Assembly: GCF_002240055.1 (NCBI RefSeq)
Contig: NZ_CP016753.1
Span: forward strand, 1,922,001-1,986,000
Direction of reading: 5' to 3'
DNA: 64,000 nt
Origin: Leptotrichia sp. oral taxon 498
GTDB lineage: Bacteria > Fusobacteriota > Fusobacteriia > Fusobacteriales > Leptotrichiaceae
Shown: piece by piece, positions 8,812 through 20,649 of the stretch
How the letters are laid out: each line of letters opens with the position of its first letter
Position numbering within the stretch: the first letter of the stretch is position 1
Position numbers and translations under genes: made by a program
The notes under the pieces: generated by a model
The model's database searches: none
The model's input: the letters and a program-made list of their open reading frames with translations, nothing else
What the model was told of the DNA's origin: nothing

Positions 8812-9450
8812 ATTTTAAACCTTGTTTTAATGGATACACTACTTCAACTGAAATTGTTTCAAACATAACTCAATTCAGAGATTTGTTTCAATCCTTGTTT
8901 TAATGGATACACTACTTCAACTAAAAGATTTCAGCAGCAAGGAGATTGCTCAGATTAAGTTTCAATCCTTGTTTTAATGGATACACTACTTCAACCAGGT
9001 TACATCTATGAAGGAAACAAAGAGAAAGTTTTTGTTTCAATCCTTGTTTTAATGGATACACTACTTCAACAAAAAAGCAGGAGCAAATAACACAAGATTA
9101 GTGAGAAGTTTCAATCCTTGTTTTAATGGATACACTACTTCAACGAGTATATTCAGTATCAAAAGAAACAACTAAAGGACGACGTTTCAATCCTTGTTTT
9201 AATGGATACACTACTTCAACTTTTCTGATGATTGTAATGTATGTCCGAATTATTGGGCGTGTTTCAATCCTTGTTTTAATGGATACACTACTTCAACACT
9301 TGAATAAACTTCTTAAAAGAATGTTCTTAATCATGTTTCAATCCTTGTTTTAATGGATACACTACTTCAACACTCGAAATATATTATACTGATGGTAAAA
9401 GAAAGTACCGTCTGTTTCAATCCTTGTTTTAATGGATACACTACTTCAAC
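8812..9450 (-). CRISPR. CRISPR array, 9 repeats of 37 bp and 8 spacers
   Basis: Repeats start at 8812, 8885, 8959, 9034, 9108, 9184, 9261, 9335 and 9414. Each is 37 bp (plus-strand form begins GTTTCAATCCTTG and ends CTACTTCAAC). Spacers are 36, 37, 38, 37, 39, 40, 37 and 42 bp. Eight repeats look identical; the leftmost (8812-8848) has three mismatches in its first nine bases, as expected of the leader-distal end. The minus-strand repeat ends in ATTGAAAC, the 5' handle commonly seen in type I-B and III systems. So transcription is inferred to be leftward from a leader on the right. No cas gene is present in this window. Short open frames across the repeats are artefacts. Confidence 0.98.
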
Positions 9451-11848
<2,398 letters not shown>

Positions 11849-11851
11849 TAT

Positions 11852-11888
11852 AAAAAAGGGAGAAAAAGACGTTCTCCCTAATTTTTAT
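11852..11888 (+). terminator. Terminator of ligA
   Basis: GGGAGAA (11858-11864), a 7-nt loop and TTCTCCC (11872-11878) are followed by TAATTTTTAT just after the ligA stop codon. Confidence 0.85.
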
Positions 11889-12018
11889 CTCAAATTTTGG
11901 GTGTGTAAAAATTTTTTGTATGCAAATATTTCAAAAAATCGCTACACTTGACAGTTTTGTATACAAATTTACATAAAAATTCTGAATACTCTCATTTTTT
12001 TATTCTAAAATTGTTTTT

Positions 12019-12504
12019 TTATTCCATTTCAGTTGCTTCCAAAAAGATTTTACCATTTGAATTTAAAAATACAAGTTTTTTTAATTTTGTGTCATAAGCA
12101 TAGACCATACTGTTATCGTCATCTTCTTTTACAAGCGCAAAATTTTTATAAACTTTTAATCTTCTTACTTCCTTTTCTGCTTGAGCATCTTCATTATCTT
12201 CATCGTAATAGTAACTTATGACATAATATCCTTTTGCATCTTTTTTTATTTCAAATTCATCAGAAGTATCAGTATATCCAAATTTTTTATTAAGAAATTT
12301 ATCTTCGTGAAGTTTTCCGTCAGTTGTAAAATCACGATTTTCTCCGTCACCATAAGAAGCTTTCAATTTTTCTTCACTTTCTTTCTCTGTTTTAGAAGAA
12401 AAATCATTTACTTTTTTACTTTTATTTTGATTTCCACAAGCTATCACACTTATAGAAATTGCCAAAACTAAAAACATAATCCCAATTTTTCTAATTTTTT
12501 TCAT
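12019..12504 (-). CDS. Small predicted lipoprotein
   Basis: A 161-aa protein with a lipoprotein signal (hydrophobic run ending VIAC, Cys23, then GNQNKSKK). The mature part is acidic and Lys/Asp rich and looks beta-stranded towards the end (LKKLVFLNSNGKIFLEAT). GGGAGTGG precedes the ATG, and a separate extended -10 promoter lies upstream, so it need not depend on the nrd operon next to it. Function unknown. Confidence 0.65.
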   Translation of the reverse strand: MKKIRKIGIMFLVLAISISVIACGNQNKSKKVNDFSSKTEKESEEKLKASYGDGENRDFTTDGKLHEDKFLNKKFGYTDTSDEFEIKKDAKGYYVISYYYDEDNEDAQAEKEVRRLKVYKNFALVKEDDDNSMVYAYDTKLKKLVFLNSNGKIFLEATEME

Positions 12505-12548
12505 ACTTAGCCACTCCCAAACTCAAATTATTTTTAATTTTCAGTATT

Positions 12549-12559
12549 ATTATACCACA
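12549..12559 (-). promoter_or_regulatory. Extended -10 promoter of the 12504 lipoprotein gene
   Basis: On the minus strand TGTGG is followed directly by a perfect TATAAT (12554-12549), 45 bp before the ATG. No clear -35 is seen. Confidence 0.5.
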
Positions 12560-12626
12560 TAACTCAAAAAATTAAAAATTTTTAAACAATAATTTTAATG
12601 TATTTTTATTTTTAAAATTTTTAGAA

Positions 12627-13634
12627 CTATATATCAAAATCATCATCATCGTCGTCATCAAATCCAAAGTCATCATCATGTAAATGCACAACTTCCAGTG
12701 CTTTTTCATAATTTGTAGATTTTTTAGAGAAAAAATCGTGTTGAGTAGTTTCCACATTAAGTCCATTTAGCACAATCGGATTAACATTTTTTACTTCAAA
12801 CTCTTCTTCAAATCCCAAATTCATAAGCGCTTTGTTGGCGTTATATCTGATATATTCCTTAACATCGCCTGTAAGCCCAATATCTCCATATACTTCGTCG
12901 GTATATCTGCATTCATTTTCATACAAGTCGTAAAGCAATGTCTTTAATTCATCTCTCATTCCTTTTTTAGTTTCTTCATCAAATGAATTATATAATTCTT
13001 GGAAAAGCAGTCCAACAAATACTCCGTGAATCGACTCGTCCGCAATAATTTTCTTAATTATATCACAACTTGCCACCATTTCTCCCTGTCCAGCTAACCA
13101 AAGCGGTAAAAAGAATCCGCTGTAAAACAAATAAGTTTCCAAGTAAACCGAAGCCGCCAAAGACATCGCAATATCTCTTCTTGAAGCTTCTGGATTATTC
13201 ATCTTTTGATAATAATTGTCAATTTTATTGGCTTTGTACTGCAAATGTGGATTTTCCTGAACCCAGTTAAATGTTTCATTTATTTCACGAGTTGACGCTA
13301 CTGTTGTAAATATTGTTGAGTAAGATTTTGCGTGAATCGACTCCATCATGCACATATAAGAAAGCACTGACCGATTCTGCAGTGAATCAATGTGATCAAT
13401 AATTTTAGGCATTCCAGTATGACTTTGCAATGTATCAAGCATTGTAAGTCCTCCAAGTGCATGTAAATAAGCCAATTTCATTTCAGGCTTAAGCGCATTC
13501 CAGCTGTCAATATCCCTTGACGGAATATATTCCGTATCAATCCAAAATTGTCTTATATTTTGTTCCCAGAAAGTTTCCACATAATCATTTTCAGGGGTAT
13601 TCCAGTTTACTGCTTTGTATATTTTCTTTTCCAT
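12627..13634 (-). CDS. nrdF: Class Ib ribonucleotide reductase, radical-bearing beta subunit
   Basis: A 335-aa NrdF. All the metal ligands and the radical tyrosine expected for class Ib are visible: Asp67 (LTMLDT), Glu98 and His101 (MESIHAKSY), Tyr105, Glu166 (VYLETYLFYSGF), Glu200 and His203 (ADESIHG). So it is not the metal-free class Ie type. It supplies the radical used by NrdE to reduce NDPs. The C terminus, which in this family docks onto NrdE, ends in an unusual run of seven Asp residues followed by FDI. AGGAGAAG precedes the ATG. It is separated from nrdE by a 4.4-kb restriction-modification module, so read-through or an internal promoter must express it. Confidence 0.95.
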   Translation of the reverse strand: MEKKIYKAVNWNTPENDYVETFWEQNIRQFWIDTEYIPSRDIDSWNALKPEMKLAYLHALGGLTMLDTLQSHTGMPKIIDHIDSLQNRSVLSYMCMMESIHAKSYSTIFTTVASTREINETFNWVQENPHLQYKANKIDNYYQKMNNPEASRRDIAMSLAASVYLETYLFYSGFFLPLWLAGQGEMVASCDIIKKIIADESIHGVFVGLLFQELYNSFDEETKKGMRDELKTLLYDLYENECRYTDEVYGDIGLTGDVKEYIRYNANKALMNLGFEEEFEVKNVNPIVLNGLNVETTQHDFFSKKSTNYEKALEVVHLHDDDFGFDDDDDDDFDI

Positions 13635-13685
13635 TTTTTGACTTCTCCTAATTTTTATTTTTTTACTTAAACTTAATACAATGGT

Positions 13686-14964
13686 TTAATATTTTATTTT
13701 TTTGTTCATTTTTATTAAACTTTTATATTTATTATTTGCAATAAAATCACTATAAAAGTAATCAATTTTTCTTATAATTTCAGAAAAATCAAGTTTCTTG
13801 ATATTTTCAAATATATCTGTTTTTAATCCAGTATTTAAAACATGTATATAGTCATCAAAATCATATATTTTATTTTTTTCTTCTCCAAGTAAATTTTCTC
13901 TTATTTTCGCAGCTTTACTGACTAGACAAATATACTGAAAATCTTTATTAATATATTGTGTTTTATTATCTGGATGAGCCATTCCAAAATGTTGATTTGG
14001 AGTCAGCATTATTATATTTTCTAGATAATTTGATATTTCCGGGACTTCATTTTGAGGAAATATGTGATGTGCCTGTGTTGCTTTTATTGAACTAAGATAT
14101 TCAGAAATCTGATAGACTTCTGATTTTCCATTATACATAATGTCATTAAATTTTCGAACTATTTTTTTAGCTTTATTTACTTCATAATTAGCCATTGCTT
14201 TTGTTTTTAAATTATTTTTCTCAATAAATTCATATTCTGAACGAGTCAATGATTTTTGTTTTCCACTTAATTCATCTCTCCAATTTGAACGATTATACTG
14301 CAAATCATTTAATGTTATCGGATTTTTTGAAATTTTTCCTCTTTCTGTACCACATTTTTTTAATTTATAGGCTATCGGATTAATTATCTTTGCAAAAATT
14401 CTTCCACATTCAGTTTCTCCATTTATGTTGGTATATTCAATTGTAAATTTTGTAAATTTATCTTTTACCATTTCATACATTTCTTTTGTTTGAAATTTAA
14501 AAAAATCATCAAAGATACTTATTAAATTACTATCATCCAGTACTTTCAAAATATATTCATAAAGAAAATTTAAGGCATTCATTGGTCTTAATGCAATTTT
14601 TCCTAAAATTTCCCTGTTATTTATAGAATAATAATATCTATTTTTTTCTTTCCTTGTGTTTAAAATTTTACTATAACTTAATAATTTTATTGGTTGACCA
14701 AAATATTTATCATATTCACTTCCCACTTTCAATTCAGGATCTGGTTTTGAAAAAATTTCAATAACATTCTCTCTCGCATAATTGCTATGCCAAATATCTG
14801 AAACAGTAAACTCACTTATAGAACTACTATCAACATATTCTAATATACAATCTGAAATGATAGATATTACATCATATGTACACTTTTGGTCTATCCATCT
14901 TGCATCTCTTGTTTTTTCTTATATCATAATCGAAATTATTTAAAAATTTTGTATAAATACTCAT
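13686..14964 (-). pseudogene. HNH restriction endonuclease, frameshifted
   Basis: The gene starts at an ATG at 14964 preceded by AGGAG, reads about 17 codons (MSIYTKFLNNFDYDIRK), then hits a T6 run at 14912-14917 (A6 on the coding strand). Beyond it the good reading frame is shifted by one base. Removing one A restores a continuous protein of about 425 residues that goes on TRDARWIDQKCTYDV, a segment I associate with type II restriction enzymes. The C-terminal part has an HNH (beta-beta-alpha metal) motif: AHHIFPQ, then ENIIMLTPNQH. It lies next to a DNA methyltransferase, consistent with the nuclease of an R-M system. As read here, only an internal TTG start (14732) would give the 348-aa C-terminal part. 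Confidence 0.75.
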
Positions 14965-14992
14965 AATATACAACTCCTGTTTCTTTTATAAT

Positions 14993-15493
14993 TTATAGAT
15001 TCCATCCTTCAAAAAAAACTCTTTTAATTTCATCTGATGAAATTTCTTTAATTTTATTTATTAAGATACTTAAAATAGTAGTGTTATTGAGAGATGGCAA
15101 TACATTTTTTACGTAATCATTTCCTTGTACAACAAAATTGAAATCATTTATTAAATGATTGATATATAAATTAGAATTTATTCTTAAACTTATACTCCCA
15201 ACCCCTGCACTTTTTGCATTGTATAATGAAACTAAGACAGAATTTAGTTGAGCTTCATCTTTGTAATAATGAATTCTGCATTCTTCATTCCAAGCACCAT
15301 CTACATCATTTCCTTCTACATGCATACTAATACTTTTATCAAAATAACTTATACTTTGATTTAATGAAGTGTTTTTATAATGTCTAATATTAGACAAAAA
15401 ACCTAATGTTTTAATGTATTCATATAAATTATTAAAATAAATTCCTTTTAATCCCCATCTTGGGTTATTCGTCCTATAATCTAAGTTAATCAT
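14993..15493 (-). CDS. Hypothetical protein within the restriction-modification module
   Basis: A protein of about 166 residues between the methyltransferase and endonuclease genes, with about 28-bp gaps on both sides. It is probably part of the same system. The ATG at 15493 is preferred to one at 15502 because AAGGAG is correctly spaced only for the former. It is Asn/Ile/Tyr rich with no catalytic motif I recognise. It could be an accessory specificity or control subunit, but it lacks an obvious helix-turn-helix. Confidence 0.6.
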   Translation of the reverse strand: MINLDYRTNNPRWGLKGIYFNNLYEYIKTLGFLSNIRHYKNTSLNQSISYFDKSISMHVEGNDVDGAWNEECRIHYYKDEAQLNSVLVSLYNAKSAGVGSISLRINSNLYINHLINDFNFVVQGNDYVKNVLPSLNNTTILSILINKIKEISSDEIKRVFFEGWNL

Positions 15494-15530
15494 TTTAATC
15501 ATCTCCTTAAAATAATTTAATAAAGTTTTT

Positions 15531-18038
15531 TTATATTTCAGTGTTTATACCAAACCAATAACAACTTGTTTTATCTATATTTAAAGAGCGTGTTTGGTAA
15601 TTTCTTGCTATTTTATAAAAAGCTCTAAATTCATCACTTGAAATATATCTTTTTTGAGCTTCAGTTAATTCAAATTGATATTTTGGAATTAAAATTGCAA
15701 CTGAACCATTAACAATATAGCCTTTTTCTTTCTTCATCAATCTGGGATTATATGTCATGTTTGGTGTAAGATAAACTTTTTCATCATTTAAATATTTTTT
15801 TACCTGAAAATTTTGCAAATCATTTTTATTTATGTAAGCGTCATAATTTTCAATATTTTCTATTTCTCCATCATTAGAAATATTTCTAGATTTTATAACT
15901 CTAATATCATTATCACTTAATTTTCCTATATGAGAGTTTGAATTTGTTATTTGCCTATCACGAAATACTTCAAATACTCCAAATATCATTTTACCATAAA
16001 TTTTATCAAAATCAAAATTTCTATATATTATCCAATAAGGTAATTTCTGATCAAATATATAATTTTGATTTTGTATAACTTGTTCTTTTCTTGTTATTGA
16101 TATAATTTCTGTTTTTTTAGGAGGTAATTTCATATTTATAGCTAAATTTACTGTTTCTATCAATACATCTTTAAATCCTTTTTCTCCAAAGTCAATTATA
16201 CTTTCCACTTTTTTTTTAGATAAAATTTCTCTTGTCTTTTCATATTCAGGAGTATTTAAAATATTTTTAGGCATTATCAATGAGATATTATCTGCTATTT
16301 TCATTGCTTTTTCTAAAATTAACTCCGCTAAATTTTTTGTTTCTTTATTATGATTTTTTTTTATTTTTTCTTTTAAATAATTTCCTGATAATTTAGTAAA
16401 TGGTGGATTTCCTACTACTAAATCTACTTTTTCTGTTTCAGAATAATCTAAAAAATCTTTATTTATAAACTCTATATTAAAATTTTCAGGTATTTCAATT
16501 TTAGAAATTAATAATTTAAGAATTTCTAAAATATTCTTATCAATATCTATCAATTTTAAATTAACTTTTGATATATTTTCATATTTTTTAAAAATAAATG
16601 GTATAAAGTTCCCAATTCCTACTGATGGTTCTAATATTGTTATTTCTTTATTATCAAAATTTGGTAGTTGTTTGAATATTTCCTGTATTATAAATTTATT
16701 AGTATAATAAGCTGAATGTTTTTCTCGCTTAGAATTAGACAATTCGATTATTTTTGATAAAATAGAAAAATTATATTTTTCGTAATTTTTTTCTATAAAT
16801 TTCTTTATGTCTTTTTTTGTTTTCAAAGTTGTTGATATATTTTTTATTTCTGAACCAGACAGATTATTCTTTTCTAAAAATTTACTTATTTTTCTAGCTA
16901 TCTGTCTAAAAATTTCTGTAGGAACTGCTTCTCCAATACTTTGACGAATATTCATTTCTTCTTTTTTAGATACTTTTCTTTTTTCTTCTAAAGTTAAATT
17001 ATTTAATTCTTCCAATTCTAAATTTAACCATTTAAAGTTATCTGGAATTGTCATCATTTTCATTAATTCTCTAATAGAAAAAACTCTATCTTCTTTAGGA
17101 TGAATAGTGTTTTGACTTGCCATTTGATCATTCCTTGTATGAATACAAGGAGCAACTTTATCAAATATCTGTCTTCTATATTTATCTCCATTTTTTGATT
17201 GATTAATAATAATTTCTCCATTTATTATTCTATGAGGTTTTTTTAAATCTTCTTTATTGTCAAATGCACTTTCACCTTCATTAATTTCTTTAATCCATTC
17301 TCTCATATGTTTAGGATATATTCTAAAATTATGATAAAAATCATTTTTATCGTATTCTCCCCATCTTAATGATGGCATATTACCAATTATTTCTCTTAAA
17401 GTTCTTTCTTTTCTATAATCTGGAAATAATTCCACTGGAGATATCTCATCAGAAAATTTATTGAGAACACCTATAACTAAAGTTCTTGTACGTGAAGAAT
17501 TTGAACCGTAATTTTTAAAATTTATAACATCTTTATATAATGAGTATTCTTTTCCTAATTCTTCTGTTATCATTTCTCCTATTGAAATAATTTTTTTAGC
17601 CTTATCTATGCATCCTGTTTTCCAAAATGTGGAAACATTTTCAAAAATAAAAAATTTAGGTTGAATTTTTTTTATTATTTCAACACTTTCATTTACCAGA
17701 CTATTTCTATTAATTTCATCTTTGGATTTTTTATGATTAACAACACTCATCCCTTGACAAGGAGGAGTTGCAATAACTACATCAATATAATTTTTTTGAA
17801 CATTACACCATTTTTTTATTTCATTATATATTTTCTCTTTTGTTTCTTCGTTTCGAATATCTCCACAAATATACCCTGTTTCTAATTCACATTTGTTATT
17901 TATTTTCTGTATGTTTAATCTTCTTTCTATAATTTCATTAGTTGCAACACATTTAAAATTTTCTTCTTTAAATCCGAAACAACCTACTCCTGCTGAAGAA
18001 AACAAAGAAATATACGTATGTTGCCTTTTGTTTCTCAT
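15531..18038 (-). CDS. Fused C5-cytosine and N6-adenine DNA methyltransferase
   Basis: One 835-aa chain carries two methyltransferases. Residues 1 to about 390 form a C5-cytosine enzyme: SLFSSAGVGCFG (motif I), TPPCQG with catalytic Cys94, FENV at 132-135, SRTRT at 182-186, and motifs IX and X (VFSIRELMKMMTIP, IGEAVP). Residues about 430-835 form an N6-adenine enzyme: SAYYTNKFI, ILEPSVGIGNF (SAM binding) and NPPF at 544-547 (catalytic), followed by a putative target-recognition region. Such a fusion could methylate different bases on the two strands of an asymmetric site. AGGAG precedes the ATG. With the next two genes it forms an R-M module inserted between nrdE and nrdF. Confidence 0.92.
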   Translation of the reverse strand: MRNKRQHTYISLFSSAGVGCFGFKEENFKCVATNEIIERRLNIQKINNKCELETGYICGDIRNEETKEKIYNEIKKWCNVQKNYIDVVIATPPCQGMSVVNHKKSKDEINRNSLVNESVEIIKKIQPKFFIFENVSTFWKTGCIDKAKKIISIGEMITEELGKEYSLYKDVINFKNYGSNSSRTRTLVIGVLNKFSDEISPVELFPDYRKERTLREIIGNMPSLRWGEYDKNDFYHNFRIYPKHMREWIKEINEGESAFDNKEDLKKPHRIINGEIIINQSKNGDKYRRQIFDKVAPCIHTRNDQMASQNTIHPKEDRVFSIRELMKMMTIPDNFKWLNLELEELNNLTLEEKRKVSKKEEMNIRQSIGEAVPTEIFRQIARKISKFLEKNNLSGSEIKNISTTLKTKKDIKKFIEKNYEKYNFSILSKIIELSNSKREKHSAYYTNKFIIQEIFKQLPNFDNKEITILEPSVGIGNFIPFIFKKYENISKVNLKLIDIDKNILEILKLLISKIEIPENFNIEFINKDFLDYSETEKVDLVVGNPPFTKLSGNYLKEKIKKNHNKETKNLAELILEKAMKIADNISLIMPKNILNTPEYEKTREILSKKKVESIIDFGEKGFKDVLIETVNLAINMKLPPKKTEIISITRKEQVIQNQNYIFDQKLPYWIIYRNFDFDKIYGKMIFGVFEVFRDRQITNSNSHIGKLSDNDIRVIKSRNISNDGEIENIENYDAYINKNDLQNFQVKKYLNDEKVYLTPNMTYNPRLMKKEKGYIVNGSVAILIPKYQFELTEAQKRYISSDEFRAFYKIARNYQTRSLNIDKTSCYWFGINTEI

Positions 18039-18084
18039 TTACAACTCCTAATTAACTTAAAATTATTTATTAATAAAAATTTTA

Positions 18085-20184
18085 TTATACTGAACATGAA
18101 ATACACTCCTCAATCGTAGCTTTCCGAGTTCTAGTATAATAAAGTGATTTTAACCCCAATTTATGCGCATAAATATAAAGTTTTGAAATATCTCTTGTAG
18201 TATCAGAGCTCTTTGTGTGAAGAATTATTGAAATTCCTTGATCCACATGTCTTTGGATTACTGACATTAATTTTAACACATTTTTTTGATCCATGTCGTA
18301 AGCTGATTTATAAAAGAAAAAGTTATCATTTGTCAAGTATGGCATTGGGTAAAAAGTTTTACTGTCCCCATATTCTCTCACTTCTATCATGTCAACTATT
18401 GGCATAACTGAAGCTGTCGAATTCATAATATACGATGTTGACTGATTTGGTGCAATTGCCAGTCTATAAGCATTATAAATTCCGTATTTCATAATTTGAT
18501 CTTTTAATTTTGCCCAGTCTTCTGTCGTCGGAATATACATTCCTTCAAACAACTCTTTCACTTTATCAGTTTTTGGCTCATAATTTTTTTCCAAATATTT
18601 GTCAAAATATTTTCCATTCGCATATTCTGATTTTTCAAAATCTTTAAATGTTTCGTCTCTCTCTTTTGCAATTTCCATAGATCTTTCTAACGAATAAAAA
18701 TTTACCATCATAAAGAAAACGTTACAAAAATCAAGTGCTTCACGGCTTTCATACATAATGAAGTTTTTAGCTAAAAATCCATGTAAATTCATTGCTCCAA
18801 GACCAACAGAATGTAATTCCTCATTTGCTTTTTTAATTGTCGGAACAACATCAATATTTGTCAAGTCTGAAACCATTGTAAGTGAATCAATCGCAGCTTT
18901 TGTTACTTCTTTAATTCTTTTATTTTCCATAACTGTTGCGATATTTAGTGAACCTAGATTACATGATATTCCTCTTCTTATCGTATCTTCTTCGTAATAA
19001 GCATTAATGTCTGAAACTTCTGATAATTGACATATCTCGGTACAAAGATTTGAAAATTTCACACTTCCAATTCTTTTCAAAGCATGTTCTTTATTTGCGT
19101 TATCTTTAAAGAAAATATACGGATAACCACTCTCTTTTTGAGATTGTGAAATTTTTACTAAAATTTCTCTTGCATCAACTTTTTTCTTTTTGACATTTGG
19201 ATTATCGATTAATTTTTCATACATTTCGTTCATATCCATCTCATCTAAATATTTTCCATATTCCAAAAATACTGTATGCGGATTAAATGTGTAGCAAACT
19301 TCCCCTTCCTTGGCAAGTTCCAAAAATTTGTCTGGAATTATTACTCCTGTTGAAAGTGATTTTATTCTCACTTTTTCATCGACATTTATCTTTTTACAGT
19401 CCAAAAATTCGTTTATATCCGAATGGAAAACATTTAAATAAACAGCTCCTGCTCCTGCTCTTTGTCCCAATTGATTTGCATAAGAAAAAATATCCTCTAA
19501 AATCTTCATAATCGGCAAAACTCCAGAAGCTCTTCCTTCCACACCTTTTATCGCTTCTCCTCTTGCTCTTATTTTCGACAAGTTAATTGAAACTCCTCCT
19601 CCAAGTGAAGAAAGCTTCATTGAAGAGTCAAAAATGTATCCAATTCCGCTCAAATTGTCTCCCATTTCATCTAAAAAGCAAGAAACAAGTTCTCCTGCTC
19701 TTTTTTTTCCAGAGTTTAAAAATGTCGGCGTCGCTGGCTGATATTCCTGATTTATTAACATAAGTGCATATTCTTTTGCTTTTTCCACATCTCCTTGCGC
19801 TAAGAATAGCGAAACGATTGCAATTCTGTCTTCATATCTCTCTAAAAATTTTTGTTCTGTGTCATCTTTTAACGCATAGCTTTGATAAAATTTTGAAGCA
19901 CTCATAAATGATGCAAATCTAAATTTTTTGTCATAGACCAGTTTAAAGACTTCCTTAATTTCATCATGCGAGTACATTTTGTAAAAATCAATATAATAAT
20001 CGTTTTTTATTAAATATCTCATTTTTTCTTCCAAATTATGAAAAAAAACTGTATTTTTGTTGACATAATCCACAAAATATGAATAAACTGCTTCTTTGTC
20101 TTTTTCCAGCTGAAAATCCTCACCTTTTTTAATCATTATTTCATTATTTAGATAAATCCATTTTTTTGCTCTGTTATCTACCAT
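18085..20184 (-). CDS. nrdE: Class Ib ribonucleotide reductase, catalytic alpha subunit
   Basis: A 699-aa NrdE that reduces ribonucleoside diphosphates. Visible features are the first redox cysteine (ELVSCF), the catalytic Asn-Cys-Glu set (SNLCTE), the glycine-rich NLSGIGYIFDSS region, the PNQSTSYIMNSTASVMP signature, the radical-transfer tyrosine pair (SLYYTRTRK) and the C-terminal swinging-arm cysteines (EECISCSV). It lacks an N-terminal ATP cone, as is typical of class Ib. It lies 82 bp after nrdI in the nrdHIE operon and needs NrdF, encoded 4.4 kb further on. Confidence 0.96.
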   Translation of the reverse strand: MVDNRAKKWIYLNNEIMIKKGEDFQLEKDKEAVYSYFVDYVNKNTVFFHNLEEKMRYLIKNDYYIDFYKMYSHDEIKEVFKLVYDKKFRFASFMSASKFYQSYALKDDTEQKFLERYEDRIAIVSLFLAQGDVEKAKEYALMLINQEYQPATPTFLNSGKKRAGELVSCFLDEMGDNLSGIGYIFDSSMKLSSLGGGVSINLSKIRARGEAIKGVEGRASGVLPIMKILEDIFSYANQLGQRAGAGAVYLNVFHSDINEFLDCKKINVDEKVRIKSLSTGVIIPDKFLELAKEGEVCYTFNPHTVFLEYGKYLDEMDMNEMYEKLIDNPNVKKKKVDAREILVKISQSQKESGYPYIFFKDNANKEHALKRIGSVKFSNLCTEICQLSEVSDINAYYEEDTIRRGISCNLGSLNIATVMENKRIKEVTKAAIDSLTMVSDLTNIDVVPTIKKANEELHSVGLGAMNLHGFLAKNFIMYESREALDFCNVFFMMVNFYSLERSMEIAKERDETFKDFEKSEYANGKYFDKYLEKNYEPKTDKVKELFEGMYIPTTEDWAKLKDQIMKYGIYNAYRLAIAPNQSTSYIMNSTASVMPIVDMIEVREYGDSKTFYPMPYLTNDNFFFYKSAYDMDQKNVLKLMSVIQRHVDQGISIILHTKSSDTTRDISKLYIYAHKLGLKSLYYTRTRKATIEECISCSV

Positions 20185-20266
20185 TATTTATTTTTCTCGC
20201 TTTCTTTTTTATTTTGTAAAATTTATCTTTCCCAGAAAAACTTTTAAATTTTAAAATAAAGTTTTT

Positions 20267-20638
20267 TTATTTATTATTTTTTTCAACATAATCAATAAAA
20301 TGTTTCACTTCTCTATTTGTTCCAGATAATTCAAATTTCATACAAACTGGAATTCCATATTTTTCTTTTATTTTGTCTGCAGCAACCGCAAAATATACTC
20401 CCCAGTTCATATTTCCGCTGGAACTAATTGATTTTATATATTTACTGTTCTTTTCCAAAAATCTAGCTGTAGTTTCTGGAACTTCACCTATTTTTGTCGT
20501 AAATGTAACAAAATGCCCATCTTTTTTGACTTCCAAATCAGAACTAATTTTAATAATTTCCCAGTTTGGTCTTTCGCCTTTTATTTTTTCCATAAATCTT
20601 TGAACATTTCCAGTTTTTGAGTCATAATATATAACCAT
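20267..20638 (-). CDS. nrdI: Flavodoxin-like NrdI
   Basis: A 123-aa flavodoxin-like protein with the N-terminal FMN phosphate loop (YYDSKTGNVQRF) and SSGNMNWG. It supplies the oxidant needed to assemble the manganese-tyrosyl cofactor of NrdF. It sits in the usual place between nrdH and nrdE, 11 bp after nrdH, and GAGGAGA precedes the ATG. Confidence 0.92.
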   Translation of the reverse strand: MVIYYDSKTGNVQRFMEKIKGERPNWEIIKISSDLEVKKDGHFVTFTTKIGEVPETTARFLEKNSKYIKSISSSGNMNWGVYFAVAADKIKEKYGIPVCMKFELSGTNREVKHFIDYVEKNNK

Positions 20639-20649
20639 AAGATTCTCCT

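Noticed and set aside
9126-9353. Open reading frame across the CRISPR array
   Set aside because: It is made of repeat units and spacers; the repeated peptide comes from the 37-bp repeats and has no ribosome binding site.
11948-11977. Plus-strand TTGACA with CATAAA 18 bp later, downstream of ligA
   Set aside because: The -35 is perfect but the -10 is weak and it would point only into antisense of the lipoprotein gene. Chance is likely at this AT content.
12627-13634. Class Ie (metal-free) NrdF
   Set aside because: All metal ligands (Asp67, Glu98, His101, Glu166, Glu200, His203) and Tyr105 are present, so it is an ordinary class Ib protein.
14732-14964. Short separate gene upstream of the endonuclease
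   Set aside because: The stretch continues the endonuclease in another frame (TRDARWIDQKC...), so it is one frameshifted gene, not two.
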